A DNA stretch of 64,000 nt from Merdimonas sp963929015 (GTDB taxonomy: Bacteria; Bacillota; Clostridia; Lachnospirales; Lachnospiraceae): positions 547,917 through 611,916 of the forward strand of contig NZ_CAWVHE010000013.1 in the NCBI RefSeq assembly GCF_963929015.1. The letters are read 5' to 3'. Positions 18,004 through 26,673 of the stretch are shown here, piece by piece. Positions within the stretch are counted from its first letter, which is position 1, and every line of letters begins with the position of its first letter. A program made the position numbers and the translations under genes. Below the pieces are notes generated by a model. It worked only from the letters and a program-made list of their open reading frames with translations. It was not told where the DNA came from and did not search any database.

Positions 18004-18014
18004 ATCTTCTCCCT

Positions 18015-18455
18015 CTAGATACTGAATCCGTTTGCTTCCATATCCGATGCGATATCTTCAATGTTCTCTTCCACTTCAGTATTCTTTTCCACCCATCTTT
18101 GCTTGTCCCAGATCTCGGCGCGCTTCCCCATGCCGATAAACACAACTTCTTTATCCAGCTGTGCAAATTCTCTAAGATTCGCCGGGACGAGTGTTCTTCC
18201 CTGCTTGTCCAGTTCCCCGTCTGCAGCGGTTCCCTGAAAAAAATAAGCAAATGCACGTGCTTTTTTATCAGTGGTGGTGGGTAAGGCATTCAGTTTCTCT
18301 TCAAAGGCAGTCCATTCGTTTTCCGGATAAATGTACAGACAGTTTTCCATTCCCTTGGTAATGACGAAATGCTCCCCTAAATCGTCACGAAACTTCGCGG
18401 GAATGATAAGTCTGCCCTTGGCGTCTATATTATGACTGTACTCTCCTTTCAACAT
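18015..18455 (-). CDS. mraZ: Transcriptional regulator MraZ
   Basis: MraZ is a ring-forming AbrB-fold DNA-binding protein that represses the dcw operon. The protein of 146 residues has the two MraZ repeats, each with a DxxGR signature: MLKGEYSHNIDAKGRLIIPAKFR and GELDKQGRTLVPANLREFA. The start at 18455 is supported by AGAGGGAAG and family alignment; the frame extends further upstream into the operator and is not used. Four AAGTGG boxes lie 30-75 bp upstream, predicting autorepression. Confidence 0.96.
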   Translation of the reverse strand: MLKGEYSHNIDAKGRLIIPAKFRDDLGEHFVITKGMENCLYIYPENEWTAFEEKLNALPTTTDKKARAFAYFFQGTAADGELDKQGRTLVPANLREFAQLDKEVVFIGMGKRAEIWDKQRWVEKNTEVEENIEDIASDMEANGFSI

Positions 18456-18482
18456 AGAACTTCCCTCTCTGCCAAATGGCCT

Positions 18483-18529
18483 CCACATTTCTACCACTTG
18501 ACTCCACTTTCAACCACTTTCTACCACTT
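18483..18529 (-). promoter_or_regulatory. MraZ operator: four AAGTGG boxes at exact 10-bp spacing
   Basis: CCACTT (AAGTGG on the minus strand) occurs at 18494, 18504, 18514 and 18524, each exactly 10 bp apart, with a weaker CCACAT at 18483. MraZ is known to bind short direct repeats containing GTGG with about 10-bp period upstream of its own gene. The boxes lie just downstream of the -10, over the likely start of transcription. Confidence 0.85.
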
Positions 18530-18535
18530 GCCACC

Positions 18536-18564
18536 ATTGTAAACTAGTTTTTCTATGTTTTCAA
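18536..18564 (-). promoter_or_regulatory. Sigma-A promoter of the dcw cluster
   Basis: On the minus strand: TTGAAA (18559-18564), 17-bp spacer, TACAAT (18536-18541), immediately followed by the MraZ boxes. Confidence 0.75.
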
Positions 18565-18632
18565 GCCTTTTTTTAAATAATCATTGAAATATTCTGTAAC
18601 TTTTACAAAAGGCTTTGCCTGGTTACAGGCAT

Positions 18633-18671
18633 AAAAAAAGACCGCCGCACCTTTTTCAAGGTACGACAGTC
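18633..18671 (-). terminator. Terminator of the gene at 18709
   Basis: The stem GACTGTCGTACCTT / AAGGTGCGGCGGTC is 14 bp with three G-U wobbles and a GAAA tetraloop, followed on the minus strand by seven T. It isolates the upstream small gene from the mraZ promoter. Confidence 0.85.
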
Positions 18672-18708
18672 CTGCTTCTCTTATCTTCTATACATTCCTG
18701 ATTGCCTC

Positions 18709-18975
18709 TTATTCTGTCTGCGCTCCGTCTGCCTCCCGGGCTGCGTCCAGATCTGTGGCCAGTTCGTTCACCGCCGTATAATCAATCTGCACTTCATCCA
18801 CCGGTCTGTTGCTGGTATAAGAGTTGTACGCGGAATATCCGATCCAGCCGATCATGACCAGCCCAACCGCTCCCACGGCACATTTCCGAAGAGCATTCTG
18901 GAATTTCTGCTTTTTTACTATATTTTTACGATTTGCTTTTTCTCTTTTATATTTATCTACCTTTTCCTGGCTCAT
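18709..18975 (-). CDS. Small single-pass membrane protein, function unknown
   Basis: The 88-residue protein has a very basic N-terminus (Lys/Arg-rich to about residue 31), one transmembrane segment (about 32-49, AVGAVGLVMIGWIGYSAY) and an acidic extracytoplasmic tail. No family is recognised. A strong AAGGAG precedes the ATG and a good terminator follows, supporting expression as a single gene. An 8-bp inverted repeat TTTTCAGA/TCTGAAAA lies in its leader (18995-19015). Confidence 0.65.
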   Translation of the reverse strand: MSQEKVDKYKREKANRKNIVKKQKFQNALRKCAVGAVGLVMIGWIGYSAYNSYTSNRPVDEVQIDYTAVNELATDLDAAREADGAQTE

Positions 18976-19038
18976 GTTGCTGTACTCCTTTTACTTTTCA
19001 GAATTACTCTGAAAAACATTCTACCACAAACAGGGAAA

Positions 19039-19878
19039 TTATACAACCACTATCACGCCTCCGTCAGCAGCATACATACTGCTGATCCCGGCCGTGTCCA
19101 GTATGATCACATCTTTAAACTGGGCTCTTTCTTTTAACATATCTCTGACATACTCTGCCCGCTTCCGGCAGTTGCAGTGAGAGATCGCAAGGATCTTTTC
19201 CCTGGAATTTTCCAGATTTTTCACCACTTCATCCACTAATTTGACCAGCGCCTTTTTAATCCCTCTGGTCTGTCCAAGCTGGCAAATGGTTCCTTCCGGC
19301 GTAGCGCCCATAACCGGCTTAATATTAAGGACGGTAGCCACCACCGCCTTCACACCGGTCAGCCTTCCATTCTTTCTTAAGATATCCAGTGTCTCCAGTA
19401 CAAAGTAAGTGTCCTGTTCCTGAATGTATGCTTCCACCGTATCCACCACTTCCCGGAAAGACATTCCCTGTTCTTCGCACTCCTGGATCTTCAGGGCGAT
19501 CAGGGTCTCTCCCACAGAGGCAGATCTGGAATTAAACACATAAATATCTTTTTCTCCGTATTCCTCCAGATAAAGATCCCGCCCCAGTACGGCGCTGTTA
19601 TAAGATCCGCTTAGCTCTGCAGACAACGTAACCGCATAGACTCTGTCCTCTCCACACTTGTATCCTTCCAGATATCTCTCCGGAGAGGGGCAGGAAGATT
19701 TGGGACATTCCGGAGACTCTGCCACCAGTTTTAAAAACTTTGCCTGGTCGAACGTCTCATCATCCGTGATCCGATGCCCCGCCACCTCTATCTGCAGGGA
19801 TGCCGTTTCAAAATGCCCTGATGCTTTCATCTCTTCTGTCAGCTCGCCACAGCTGTCTACAATAATTCTGTAACTCAT
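19039..19878 (-). CDS. DegV family fatty-acid-binding protein
   Basis: DegV proteins (FakB-like) bind acyl chains for a fatty acid kinase. The protein of 279 residues starts MSYRIIVDSCGELTEEM and shows the DegV pattern: SCPSPERYLEGY, YAVTLSAELSGSYNSAVLGRDLY, FNSRSASVGETLIALKIQE, a kinase-loop-like DILRKNGRLTG and NIKPVM. The start at 19878 is behind GGGAGGGTG; the frame continues 30 codons upstream without conservation. Ligand and kinase partner are not evident here. Confidence 0.9.
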   Translation of the reverse strand: MSYRIIVDSCGELTEEMKASGHFETASLQIEVAGHRITDDETFDQAKFLKLVAESPECPKSSCPSPERYLEGYKCGEDRVYAVTLSAELSGSYNSAVLGRDLYLEEYGEKDIYVFNSRSASVGETLIALKIQECEEQGMSFREVVDTVEAYIQEQDTYFVLETLDILRKNGRLTGVKAVVATVLNIKPVMGATPEGTICQLGQTRGIKKALVKLVDEVVKNLENSREKILAISHCNCRKRAEYVRDMLKERAQFKDVIILDTAGISSMYAADGGVIVVV

Positions 19879-19996
19879 ATTCACCCTCCCGGCATGTGTT
19901 TTTCTGTATTTCACAGCCCGTCTTTTGCTTCTATTATATGTAGTTTTAAATACTACATTTTTAATCATAGCACATTTATGCCGGGTTGAAAAGGGG

Positions 19997-21160
19997 TTAT
20001 TCTTTTATCTTAATCTTTCCGGATATTCCAAGAGCCACCCCCATCTCTGCCATCAGAAACAGTATGGATGTTCCCCCGTAACTGATAAAGGGAAGGGTAA
20101 TACCGGTAGTAGGGATCAGGTTGATCACAACCATCACATTTAAAAGAACCTGCAGCGCAATATGCGTAAAAATGCCGGTCACCACCAGTGAGCTGTAGAC
20201 ATCCGGCGCATTCTGTGCAATAAACATCAGCCGGTACAGCAAAAAGCCAAATAGCACCAGTACGATGATTGCTCCAAACACTCCCAGTTCCTCACAGATA
20301 ACGGAAAGGATCATATCATTTTGCACTTCAGGGATTACCATTTTCTGCGCGCTGTTGCCCAGTCCCTTCCCAAAGAACCCTCCGGAGCCGATGGCATAGA
20401 GTCCCTGCATAACCTGATATCCTCCCTCCGAAGCATATTCTTCCGGATTAAGCCACACCAGGATCCGGCGCAGCCGGAAACTTTCGCTGGTGGACAATAT
20501 CGCCCCCAGGATCTGTACGCCGATCAGGATCAGCACAAGTCCCGCCACAGCAAGACCGATAAAAAACTTTGTCTTTGGATGAACCACAAAGATCATGACA
20601 CAGGTGATTCCCATAACGATCACCGCAGTACTTAAATTTTCCGTCAGCAGATACACACACCCCGCCGCGAATATGCCCCAAAGCAGAACCTTCCCCCAGC
20701 CCTCCAGCTTGCGGATATCTTTTCCCATCCGGCAGATCAGCACCGGAATAAACAAAATAACAGCGATCTTGGTCAGCTCTGCCGGCTGAAACTGCTGCTC
20801 CAAAGGCAGTCGGATCCATCGCCGGGCGCCATTGACCTCAACACCAAGCGGAGTCTGAACCAGCGCCATCAAGACCACCGCCAGATAAAAGATAGCCCTT
20901 CCATATTTGATATAGTTATGGTAATCAATCCTGGAAACCACATACATCCCGATAAATCCAATGACACAGAAAAAGATCTGTCTCTTAAAATAGTACATGC
21001 TGTCATTATTATTTACCAGGGCGCTGTACGCACTGGAACTGTACAACATCACCAGACCGAAGCAGACCAAAAATACCAGCACCGCCAGCAGACTGTAATC
21101 AAAATATATCGTTTTATTTACTCTCTTCTTATTCTTAGAGGTACGGTTCTTTTTACGCAT
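19997..21160 (-). CDS. Second SEDS family protein (FtsW/RodA/SpoVE)
   Basis: This 387-residue polytopic protein is a paralogue of the ftsW product at 9348, with the same signatures: MLYSSSAYS, GARRWIRLPLEQQFQPAELTKIA, GLYAIGSGGFFGKGLGNSAQKMVIPEVQNDMI and PTTGITLPFISYGGTSILF. A 20-residue basic tail precedes the first membrane segment. It lies alone, divergent from the spore-coat operon cotJ. It could be the sporulation enzyme SpoVE or a second division enzyme; sequence alone does not settle this. Confidence 0.9.
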   Translation of the reverse strand: MRKKNRTSKNKKRVNKTIYFDYSLLAVLVFLVCFGLVMLYSSSAYSALVNNNDSMYYFKRQIFFCVIGFIGMYVVSRIDYHNYIKYGRAIFYLAVVLMALVQTPLGVEVNGARRWIRLPLEQQFQPAELTKIAVILFIPVLICRMGKDIRKLEGWGKVLLWGIFAAGCVYLLTENLSTAVIVMGITCVMIFVVHPKTKFFIGLAVAGLVLILIGVQILGAILSTSESFRLRRILVWLNPEEYASEGGYQVMQGLYAIGSGGFFGKGLGNSAQKMVIPEVQNDMILSVICEELGVFGAIIVLVLFGFLLYRLMFIAQNAPDVYSSLVVTGIFTHIALQVLLNVMVVINLIPTTGITLPFISYGGTSILFLMAEMGVALGISGKIKIKE

Positions 21161-21264
21161 CTGTTCTTACACTCCCATCGTATATATTTAATCAGATATA
21201 AACACAAAATGCAACCTTTTCTCGCCGCTGCAGGCTTCGGAAGTGCACAGTTACGCCCGGATTC

Positions 21265-21272
21265 CATACAAT
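21265..21272 (+). promoter_or_regulatory. Sigma-E -10 element upstream of cotJ
   Basis: CATACAAT is an exact match to the sigma-E -10 consensus CATACANT. It lies about 65 bp upstream of the cotJA ATG. The -35 region (GTGCACAG, 14 bp upstream) is weak. In Bacillus, cotJ is sigma-E dependent. Confidence 0.55.
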
Positions 21273-21337
21273 ATTATTGAAAATAGTTTGACGCGATCTC
21301 CGGAACCTACCGGAATTGCGTGAAAAGGAGCCTGAAA

Positions 21338-21631
21338 ATGTCTACCTATCGGTCTTATACTTCCGGTCAGAACTGCCGGAACGGATGCACAAGACAGGTC
21401 ACGCCGGGCGCCGCTCCGGCTGCAGACTGTCCGCTTCCGGCGGAAGCTTCCTGTAAAGTACGTCCGGAACAGGGCGACCTTGCAGATCTCCCCATCGCCA
21501 TGGCCTATACCCCCTGGCAGGAATGGAAAAATATTTACAAAGCGGAAAAAGCCTTTCAGCGTGGAACCATTTTTGAGGAGCTTGACAAACCGTTTTGTGG
21601 AACAGGAGGATGCTGCAATGGAAGATCGTAA
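21338..21631 (+). CDS. cotJA: Spore coat associated protein CotJA
   Basis: The 97-residue protein has a Cys-rich N-terminal half and the CotJA core AMAYTPWQEWKNIYKAEKAFQRGTIFEELDKPF, followed by a short Gly/Cys tail. It helps assemble the CotJ complex into the coat. The start at 21338 follows AAAAGGAG; an in-frame start at 21320 is not supported by an RBS. The end overlaps cotJB by 14 bp, indicating translational coupling. Confidence 0.93.
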   Translation: MSTYRSYTSGQNCRNGCTRQVTPGAAPAADCPLPAEASCKVRPEQGDLADLPIAMAYTPWQEWKNIYKAEKAFQRGTIFEELDKPFCGTGGCCNGRS

Positions 21632-21890
21632 AAGGCCCTGCCGGCGGGAACTGTTAAACTGGATCAATGTGGTAAGTTTTGCCGCCGATGACACAAAATT
21701 GTTTCTGGACACCCATCCTTACAATCAGGAAGCGTTGCAGTGTTTTGACGCCCTGAAAAAGCAGCGCGCCGACAGCCTGCGGGAGTACGCCAGATATTAC
21801 GGACCGCTCACACTGGACACCGCCGCCTCCGGTGCCGACTGCTGGCGCTGGATCAATGACCCGTGGCCCTGGCAGGAAGGAGGATGCTGA
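21618..21890 (+). CDS. cotJB: Spore coat protein CotJB
   Basis: The 90-residue protein matches CotJB: LLNWINVVSFAADDTKLFLDTHPYNQEALQCFDALKKQRADSLREYARYYGPLTL, ending in WINDPWPWQ. It carries an AGGAGG at the right distance within the end of cotJA. The upstream extension of the frame is the shadow of cotJA. It is required with CotJA for coat incorporation of CotJC in Bacillus. Confidence 0.93.
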   Translation: MEDRKRPCRRELLNWINVVSFAADDTKLFLDTHPYNQEALQCFDALKKQRADSLREYARYYGPLTLDTAASGADCWRWINDPWPWQEGGC

Positions 21891-21893
21891 TTT

Positions 21894-22499
21894 ATGTGGA
21901 ATTATGAGAAAAGACTGCAGTACCCGGTGAAAATCACCCGCACCAATCCGAAAATGGCCCAAATCATCATTTCCCAGTTCGGCGGGCCGGACGGAGAGCT
22001 GGCCGCTTCGATGCGCTATCTCTCTCAGCGGTATACCATGCCCTACAAAGAAGTCACAAGCACACTGACAGATATCGGCACCGAAGAACTGGCGCATATG
22101 GAAATGATCTGCGCCATCGTCTATCAGCTGACCAGGGATCTGACTCCGGAAGAAATCGAAAAATATGGCTTTGACAAATACTATGTGGACCACACGCTGG
22201 CTCTCTGGCCCCAGGCAGCCGCCGGCACTCCCTGGACGGCCACTTACTTCCAGTCCAAAGGCGATCCCATCACTGACTTAAGCGAGGATATGGCCGCCGA
22301 GCAAAAAGCACGTACCACTTATGACAACATCTTACGGCTGATCAAAGATCCGGAGATCTGCGATCCTATCCGTTTCCTAAGAGAACGGGAAATCGTCCAC
22401 TACCAGAGATTCGGTGAAAGCTTACGGATCGTTCAGGAACATCTGGACAACAGAAATTTCTATATGTATAACCCGGAATTTGACAAGAAAGACAAATAG
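21894..22499 (+). CDS. cotJC: Spore coat manganese catalase-like protein CotJC
   Basis: The 201-residue protein has the ferritin-like di-manganese catalase fold seen in CotJC: MWNYEKRLQYPVKITRTNPKMAQ, a helix with GTEELAHMEMICAIVYQ (Glu and His ligands), DLSEDMAAEQKARTTYDNIL and FLREREIVHYQRFGE (second ligand set). It presumably detoxifies peroxide at the spore surface. It starts 3 bp after cotJB behind AGGAGG and ends at a terminator. Confidence 0.94.
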   Translation: MWNYEKRLQYPVKITRTNPKMAQIIISQFGGPDGELAASMRYLSQRYTMPYKEVTSTLTDIGTEELAHMEMICAIVYQLTRDLTPEEIEKYGFDKYYVDHTLALWPQAAAGTPWTATYFQSKGDPITDLSEDMAAEQKARTTYDNILRLIKDPEICDPIRFLREREIVHYQRFGESLRIVQEHLDNRNFYMYNPEFDKKDK

Positions 22500-22518
22500 A
22501 CCACTTTCACAAAAAGAA

Positions 22519-22555
22519 GAGACCGGCGCCTTTTCAGGCATCGGTCTCCTTTTTT
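22519..22555 (+). terminator. Terminator of cotJABC
   Basis: GAGACCG-GC-GCC / GGC-AT-CGGTCTC forms a stem with a two-base internal mismatch and a 6-nt loop, followed by CCTTTTTT. Confidence 0.85.
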
Positions 22556-22574
22556 CTTTTATTCTCCAACTATA

Positions 22575-22997
22575 TTACCGGAAAAACAGCATATATGCGA
22601 TCAGTGCAGCCACCACAATGATAGCGATGGCCAGGACGATGATCGGCGCCTTGGACATTTTTTCCTCTTCTTCAAGATCGTCAAACAGCTCATCATCCAG
22701 CTCTTCTTTTTGCCGGGTCTTTTTCTTTTTCCCCTTCTTGCCCTCTTCTACCGCAAGCATCTCATCATAGGCTTTCCGCATCTCGGTCTCGCGTTTTTTA
22801 CGCACATGCTTCGGCGGGATATTAGAATAAGTCTGTTCCTTTTCTTCTGTATGTTTTTTCTTCTTTACAGACGAGCTTTCCGCCGCAGCCTTTGAGCTCT
22901 GGGGAACTTTAAATTTCTTTTTGCACTCATAGCAAAGAAAATAGTTTGGATCTTTTTTACTCGGCCGTAATTCCTGACCGCAAATTGGACATTTCAT
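22575..22997 (-). CDS. Zinc-ribbon protein with C-terminal membrane anchor
   Basis: The protein of 140 residues begins with a four-Cys zinc ribbon (CPICGQ...CYECKKKF, about residues 3-27), then a highly charged Lys/Glu-rich linker with predicted coiled-coil, and ends in one transmembrane helix (APIIVLAIAIIVVAALIAYMLFF) with almost no residues outside. This is a tail-anchored layout. No catalytic domain or named family is recognised. The start at 22997 sits behind GAGGAGGG. Confidence 0.75.
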   Translation of the reverse strand: MKCPICGQELRPSKKDPNYFLCYECKKKFKVPQSSKAAAESSSVKKKKHTEEKEQTYSNIPPKHVRKKRETEMRKAYDEMLAVEEGKKGKKKKTRQKEELDDELFDDLEEEEKMSKAPIIVLAIAIIVVAALIAYMLFFR

Positions 22998-23093
22998 CAG
23001 AATGTGTCCCTCCTCGTTTCGTAATATATGAAAGATTATACTACATCCGACGAGAAAATTCAAAATTTTCTTTATATTTTTAAGATTTTTCTT

Positions 23094-23966
23094 TTATTTT
23101 GTCTTTTTTCTTGCGTCGTTGAAGAACATTACTGCACAGATGACCATGACTACACATACCAGATAAGTCAGAATGGTCAGCGGCAGACTGGTTACAATAA
23201 ATCCGGCAATCAGTACACCGATGGATCCACTGATGATCATAGGGATCGTAGAAGCCCGGTTGTATTTTCCTTCTTTAATAAATGTAATACCGCAGGCCGG
23301 GCAAAGATAGGCGCAAGATCCCATCATAACCGGGAACGCCACATCCGCGCTCATGCCAAGCAGAAGCACGACCGCCATACAGGGCGCGTAAAGACCGATG
23401 CCGGCCGTCATCAGAATCCCCAGGATAAAGTTGGCGATCACGCCGGCTGCCAGAAGTCCTCCGGACAGTCCTCTTGCCGTCCCCAGGATGCCAAATGGCC
23501 CCACACCATTGATCTTGCACAGGGTGATAGCTGCTACAAGAAGAAGCGCTACACCCATAACGACACGGATCTTCATGATATCCATCCGGGAAATGATCTT
23601 CGCACCAATGACTGATCCCACAATTGCCGCCGCGATCATCAGCACCAGTGTTACAGAGTCCATCTCAATCCTGGTCATGGTGATGGTCGCCTCCACACAG
23701 ATCGGAATACCAAACGCCACGTTCAGTGTTCCCGGAATCAGATCATCCTTGATCGCTTTGTTAAACTTCCATGCGGAAGTTGCGATGGCATAACTTCCGA
23801 TCCCCAGCGTATCAAAAAAGTTTGCCACCATACTGACGATTACATTGTACCCCATTTTGCTCTTATCCAGCTCCTCTTTGTGTGCCAGAACATCTTTTAC
23901 CAGCACCACAAAGAATACTGCCGCAAAGAGCCACATAATTACCAGTAGAATTGTTGCTGCGCTCAT
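23094..23966 (-). CDS. TSUP (TauE/SafE) family permease
   Basis: The protein of 290 residues has about eight hydrophobic segments and the internal twofold repeat of TauE/SafE sulfite/sulfonate exporters, with Gly-rich loops such as GIGSYAIATSAWKF and GVGPFGILGTARGLSGGLLAAG. The substrate is probably a small sulfur-containing or organic anion but cannot be read from sequence. The start at 23966 follows GGGAGG; the 34 upstream in-frame codons are not conserved. It stands alone with no obvious metabolic neighbour. Confidence 0.82.
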   Translation of the reverse strand: MSAATILLVIMWLFAAVFFVVLVKDVLAHKEELDKSKMGYNVIVSMVANFFDTLGIGSYAIATSAWKFNKAIKDDLIPGTLNVAFGIPICVEATITMTRIEMDSVTLVLMIAAAIVGSVIGAKIISRMDIMKIRVVMGVALLLVAAITLCKINGVGPFGILGTARGLSGGLLAAGVIANFILGILMTAGIGLYAPCMAVVLLLGMSADVAFPVMMGSCAYLCPACGITFIKEGKYNRASTIPMIISGSIGVLIAGFIVTSLPLTILTYLVCVVMVICAVMFFNDARKKTK

Positions 23967-24108
23967 GAAAAAACCTCCCTTGATCAACCTTTTTGAGCAA
24001 TACATATTTTTTTTGCGGTACAGAAGATTATAATCTTTTGTTAAAAAAATGTCAAGGCGTTTTATCAATAAGCGCGATTAGTATTTCTTATTTTGTGATA
24101 AGCGTCCC

Positions 24109-25413
24109 TTATTCTGCGCTTTCTCCCAATGTCACTTCTACATCCGTTGTCTTGTATTTCCCTCCGTCGCCCGGAGCAGCCACAGTGAGAGTCACGGTCT
24201 CTCCGACCCGGTAATACTGAAGCTGTTCCTGCAGGGTCTGCATACCGTCCACACTGGTCCCGTTAATGGCTGTGATAATGGATCCTTCTTCAATCCCGGC
24301 TTTGTCTGCTCCTCCGCCTTTGACCACCTCGGACACATAGACGCCGGTAGGCATGTTATACATTTCTGCCAGATCTGCGCTGACATCCGCTTCGCTTAAG
24401 ATTCCGATATACCCCTGTTCATCTGCAGGCACTTTTGTCCTGGTTTCCTGATTCATCAGATTAGTAATGGTTTCGCTGGCATCAGAAATCGGGATGGCAT
24501 AGCCCATGCCTTCTACGGTATCAGCCGCCACTTTTGCGGTATTGATCCCGATCACTTCCCCGTTGGCGTTCAGGAGCGCTCCGCCGCTGTTTCCCGGATT
24601 GATGGCCGCATCTGTCTGGAGAAGATTCCCCTCATGGCCCTCCATGGTACGCTCTTTTGCAGAAATAATCCCGGTAGTTACAGACTGCCCGTATCCCAGA
24701 GCATTTCCGATGGCAATCGCCGGCTCTCCGACCTTCAGTTTATCCGAATCACCCATAGTGGCAACCGCGATCTGATCCATTGTGGATTCTTTGATGTCGT
24801 CAAGATTTACCGCAACCACTGCCAGATCCTGTGCCGCGTTGGTTCCCTTAACATTTGCCTCTACGCTCTCTTCATCAATAAAAGTAACTGTCAGGGTGTC
24901 ATTTCCCTCCACCACATGGTTATTCGTGGCGATCAGAAGCTCCGAATCATTCTGGCCGATGATAATCCCGGATCCGGCGCTTTCACTCTGCCGCTCCTGG
25001 ATCCCGCCAAAGAAACTCTGTACTTCTTCCACGCTCATGTTGGTGATCGAAACGATAGACGGCATGGCGTTTTCAGAGATCTCTGCAATATTGGCCGAAA
25101 CCGTGCTTCCGGAAGAAGTGGTAAGCTTTGTATCACTGGAAGTGGACGTCTGCTTCACAGACCCCTGTGTCTTTTCTTCTGTGCCAAAAAGCTTATTTCC
25201 GACCACATTGACCGCCTGGAACGATGCTCCCGCCACCAGGCCAAATGCCAGGCCGCAGCACACGGCCTTTACCCAGGCCGGCGTTTTTTTGCGCGGTCTT
25301 TGATGGGGCGCCTGCTCCGGTCCGCCAGAGTGGAATTGATTGTCTCCTGTATTCTGATAATTGTAAGAATCCGTATTCTGTTCCGGATCATAATAGTTAT
25401 ATTGGTTATCCAT
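24109..25413 (-). CDS. HtrA/DegP-type serine protease with PDZ domain
   Basis: The 434-residue protein has a Gln/Asn/Tyr-rich cytoplasmic tail, a transmembrane anchor (about 48-68), a trypsin-like domain with His-166 (ATNNHVV), Asp-196 (AAQDLAVV) and Ser-276 (NPGNSGGAL), and one C-terminal PDZ domain (about 335-430, with SEVVKGGGADKAGIEEGSIITAING). It acts outside the membrane in quality control of exported proteins. Such proteases are often controlled by a CssRS-like system, but no partner is adjacent. Confidence 0.93.
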   Translation of the reverse strand: MDNQYNYYDPEQNTDSYNYQNTGDNQFHSGGPEQAPHQRPRKKTPAWVKAVCCGLAFGLVAGASFQAVNVVGNKLFGTEEKTQGSVKQTSTSSDTKLTTSSGSTVSANIAEISENAMPSIVSITNMSVEEVQSFFGGIQERQSESAGSGIIIGQNDSELLIATNNHVVEGNDTLTVTFIDEESVEANVKGTNAAQDLAVVAVNLDDIKESTMDQIAVATMGDSDKLKVGEPAIAIGNALGYGQSVTTGIISAKERTMEGHEGNLLQTDAAINPGNSGGALLNANGEVIGINTAKVAADTVEGMGYAIPISDASETITNLMNQETRTKVPADEQGYIGILSEADVSADLAEMYNMPTGVYVSEVVKGGGADKAGIEEGSIITAINGTSVDGMQTLQEQLQYYRVGETVTLTVAAPGDGGKYKTTDVEVTLGESAE

Positions 25414-25518
25414 TATTGATTTCTCCTTTCATTGGTTCATTTCATTTCTATGACTGTAGTGTACCTTGAAATTGTGTTAAATGTGTGATGAAAGAATAAG
25501 AAAATCATGAATTCCTGT

Positions 25519-26667
25519 TTATGATCCCAGAGTGTGACGGATCGCGGCTTCTGTTCCTGTAAGCGATCCCTGTATCATCTCTTTTTTTCCGCCGCCTCTT
25601 CCGTTAAATGCCTGATTCAGCATTTTCCCGACAGGACGCACATCCTCGCTGCGGCTGCCGATCACATAGCGATAGCCTTCCGTGTCATTTCCTGCAAATA
25701 CCAGGGCGATTTTTGCTCCCCGGTTCAGAAGAAGGTTCATCAGCTCCCTTGGACCGTTTCCGGAAAGTCCGCTGTCAAAAACCAGCGTATGTTCCTCCAC
25801 CTGGATTTCATCCGCCTGATAACGCAAAAGCTTTTGCTGCAGAGAAGCCAGTCTCTCTTTCTGTTCTTTGTGCTCCTCTTTCAGGCGAGACACCGCCTCT
25901 GCAGTCTCTCTTTCCTTTGCACACAACAGAGCGGAGATTTCTTTGACATTCTTCTCTTTTTCTTCGTAATCCCGAAGAGCCCGGATCCCTGCCAGCATTG
26001 TGATCCGCTCTCCACCTTTGTAATGATCCATATGGACCAGTTTGATCAGCCCGATCTCACCGGTTTTCTTCATATGCGGAGCACAGCAGGCACACACGTC
26101 GTATCCGGGAATGGTGATGATCTGCACCGGTCCGGTCAATTCTATTTTGCTGCGGTACTCCATCTGGCTTCGCTCCTCTTCAGACGGAAAAGACGAGATC
26201 ACATCCAGATCCTGAAATACCGCTTTGTTGGCCATCCGCTCGATCTGTTTTAACTCTTCTCTTGTGATGGGGCCGTTAAAATCCATGGTGCAATAATCTT
26301 CCCCAAGATGAAACCCCACATTATCATACCCAAATTTCTGATGTACCAGCCCGGAGACAATGTGTTCTCCCGTGTGTTGCTGCATCCGCTCAAACCGCAC
26401 GTCCCACAGGATCCTTCCCTTTACTTCCTGCCCCGGCTCCAGCGGCTCTCTGGTATAATGATATACCACCCCGTCCTTTTCATGCACGTCCGTTACTTCC
26501 ACCTGATCCAGAAATCCGGGATCTGCATACTGGCCTCCTCCTTCCGGAAAGAACACCGTCCGGTCCAGCACGATCCGGTATCCGTCTTTTTCCTGCTCAC
26601 AGGAAAGCACCTTTGCTTCAAAGGTGCTTCTGTGACTGTCCTGATAATATAATTTTTCTGTTCTCAT
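25519..26667 (-). CDS. Alanyl-tRNA editing protein AlaX (long form with DHHA1 domain)
   Basis: The 382-residue protein has an AlaRS-like editing domain with zinc-binding motifs HTGEHI (about 98-103) and CxxCAPHMKKTGEIG (about 190-204), followed by a coiled-coil and a C-terminal DHHA1-type domain with Gly-rich GRGGGKKEMIQGSLTG. It hydrolyses Ser-tRNA(Ala) or related mischarged tRNA in trans. It lies six bases after argS, which suggests a translation-fidelity operon. Confidence 0.9.
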   Translation of the reverse strand: MRTEKLYYQDSHRSTFEAKVLSCEQEKDGYRIVLDRTVFFPEGGGQYADPGFLDQVEVTDVHEKDGVVYHYTREPLEPGQEVKGRILWDVRFERMQQHTGEHIVSGLVHQKFGYDNVGFHLGEDYCTMDFNGPITREELKQIERMANKAVFQDLDVISSFPSEEERSQMEYRSKIELTGPVQIITIPGYDVCACCAPHMKKTGEIGLIKLVHMDHYKGGERITMLAGIRALRDYEEKEKNVKEISALLCAKERETAEAVSRLKEEHKEQKERLASLQQKLLRYQADEIQVEEHTLVFDSGLSGNGPRELMNLLLNRGAKIALVFAGNDTEGYRYVIGSRSEDVRPVGKMLNQAFNGRGGGKKEMIQGSLTGTEAAIRHTLGS

Positions 26668-26673
26668 ATTTCT

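Noticed and set aside
18995..19015. Inverted repeat TTTTCAGA-N5-TCTGAAAA as a CodY box for the 18709 gene
   Set aside because: Aligned to AATTTTCWGAAAATT it has about five mismatches. I note it only as a leader inverted repeat.
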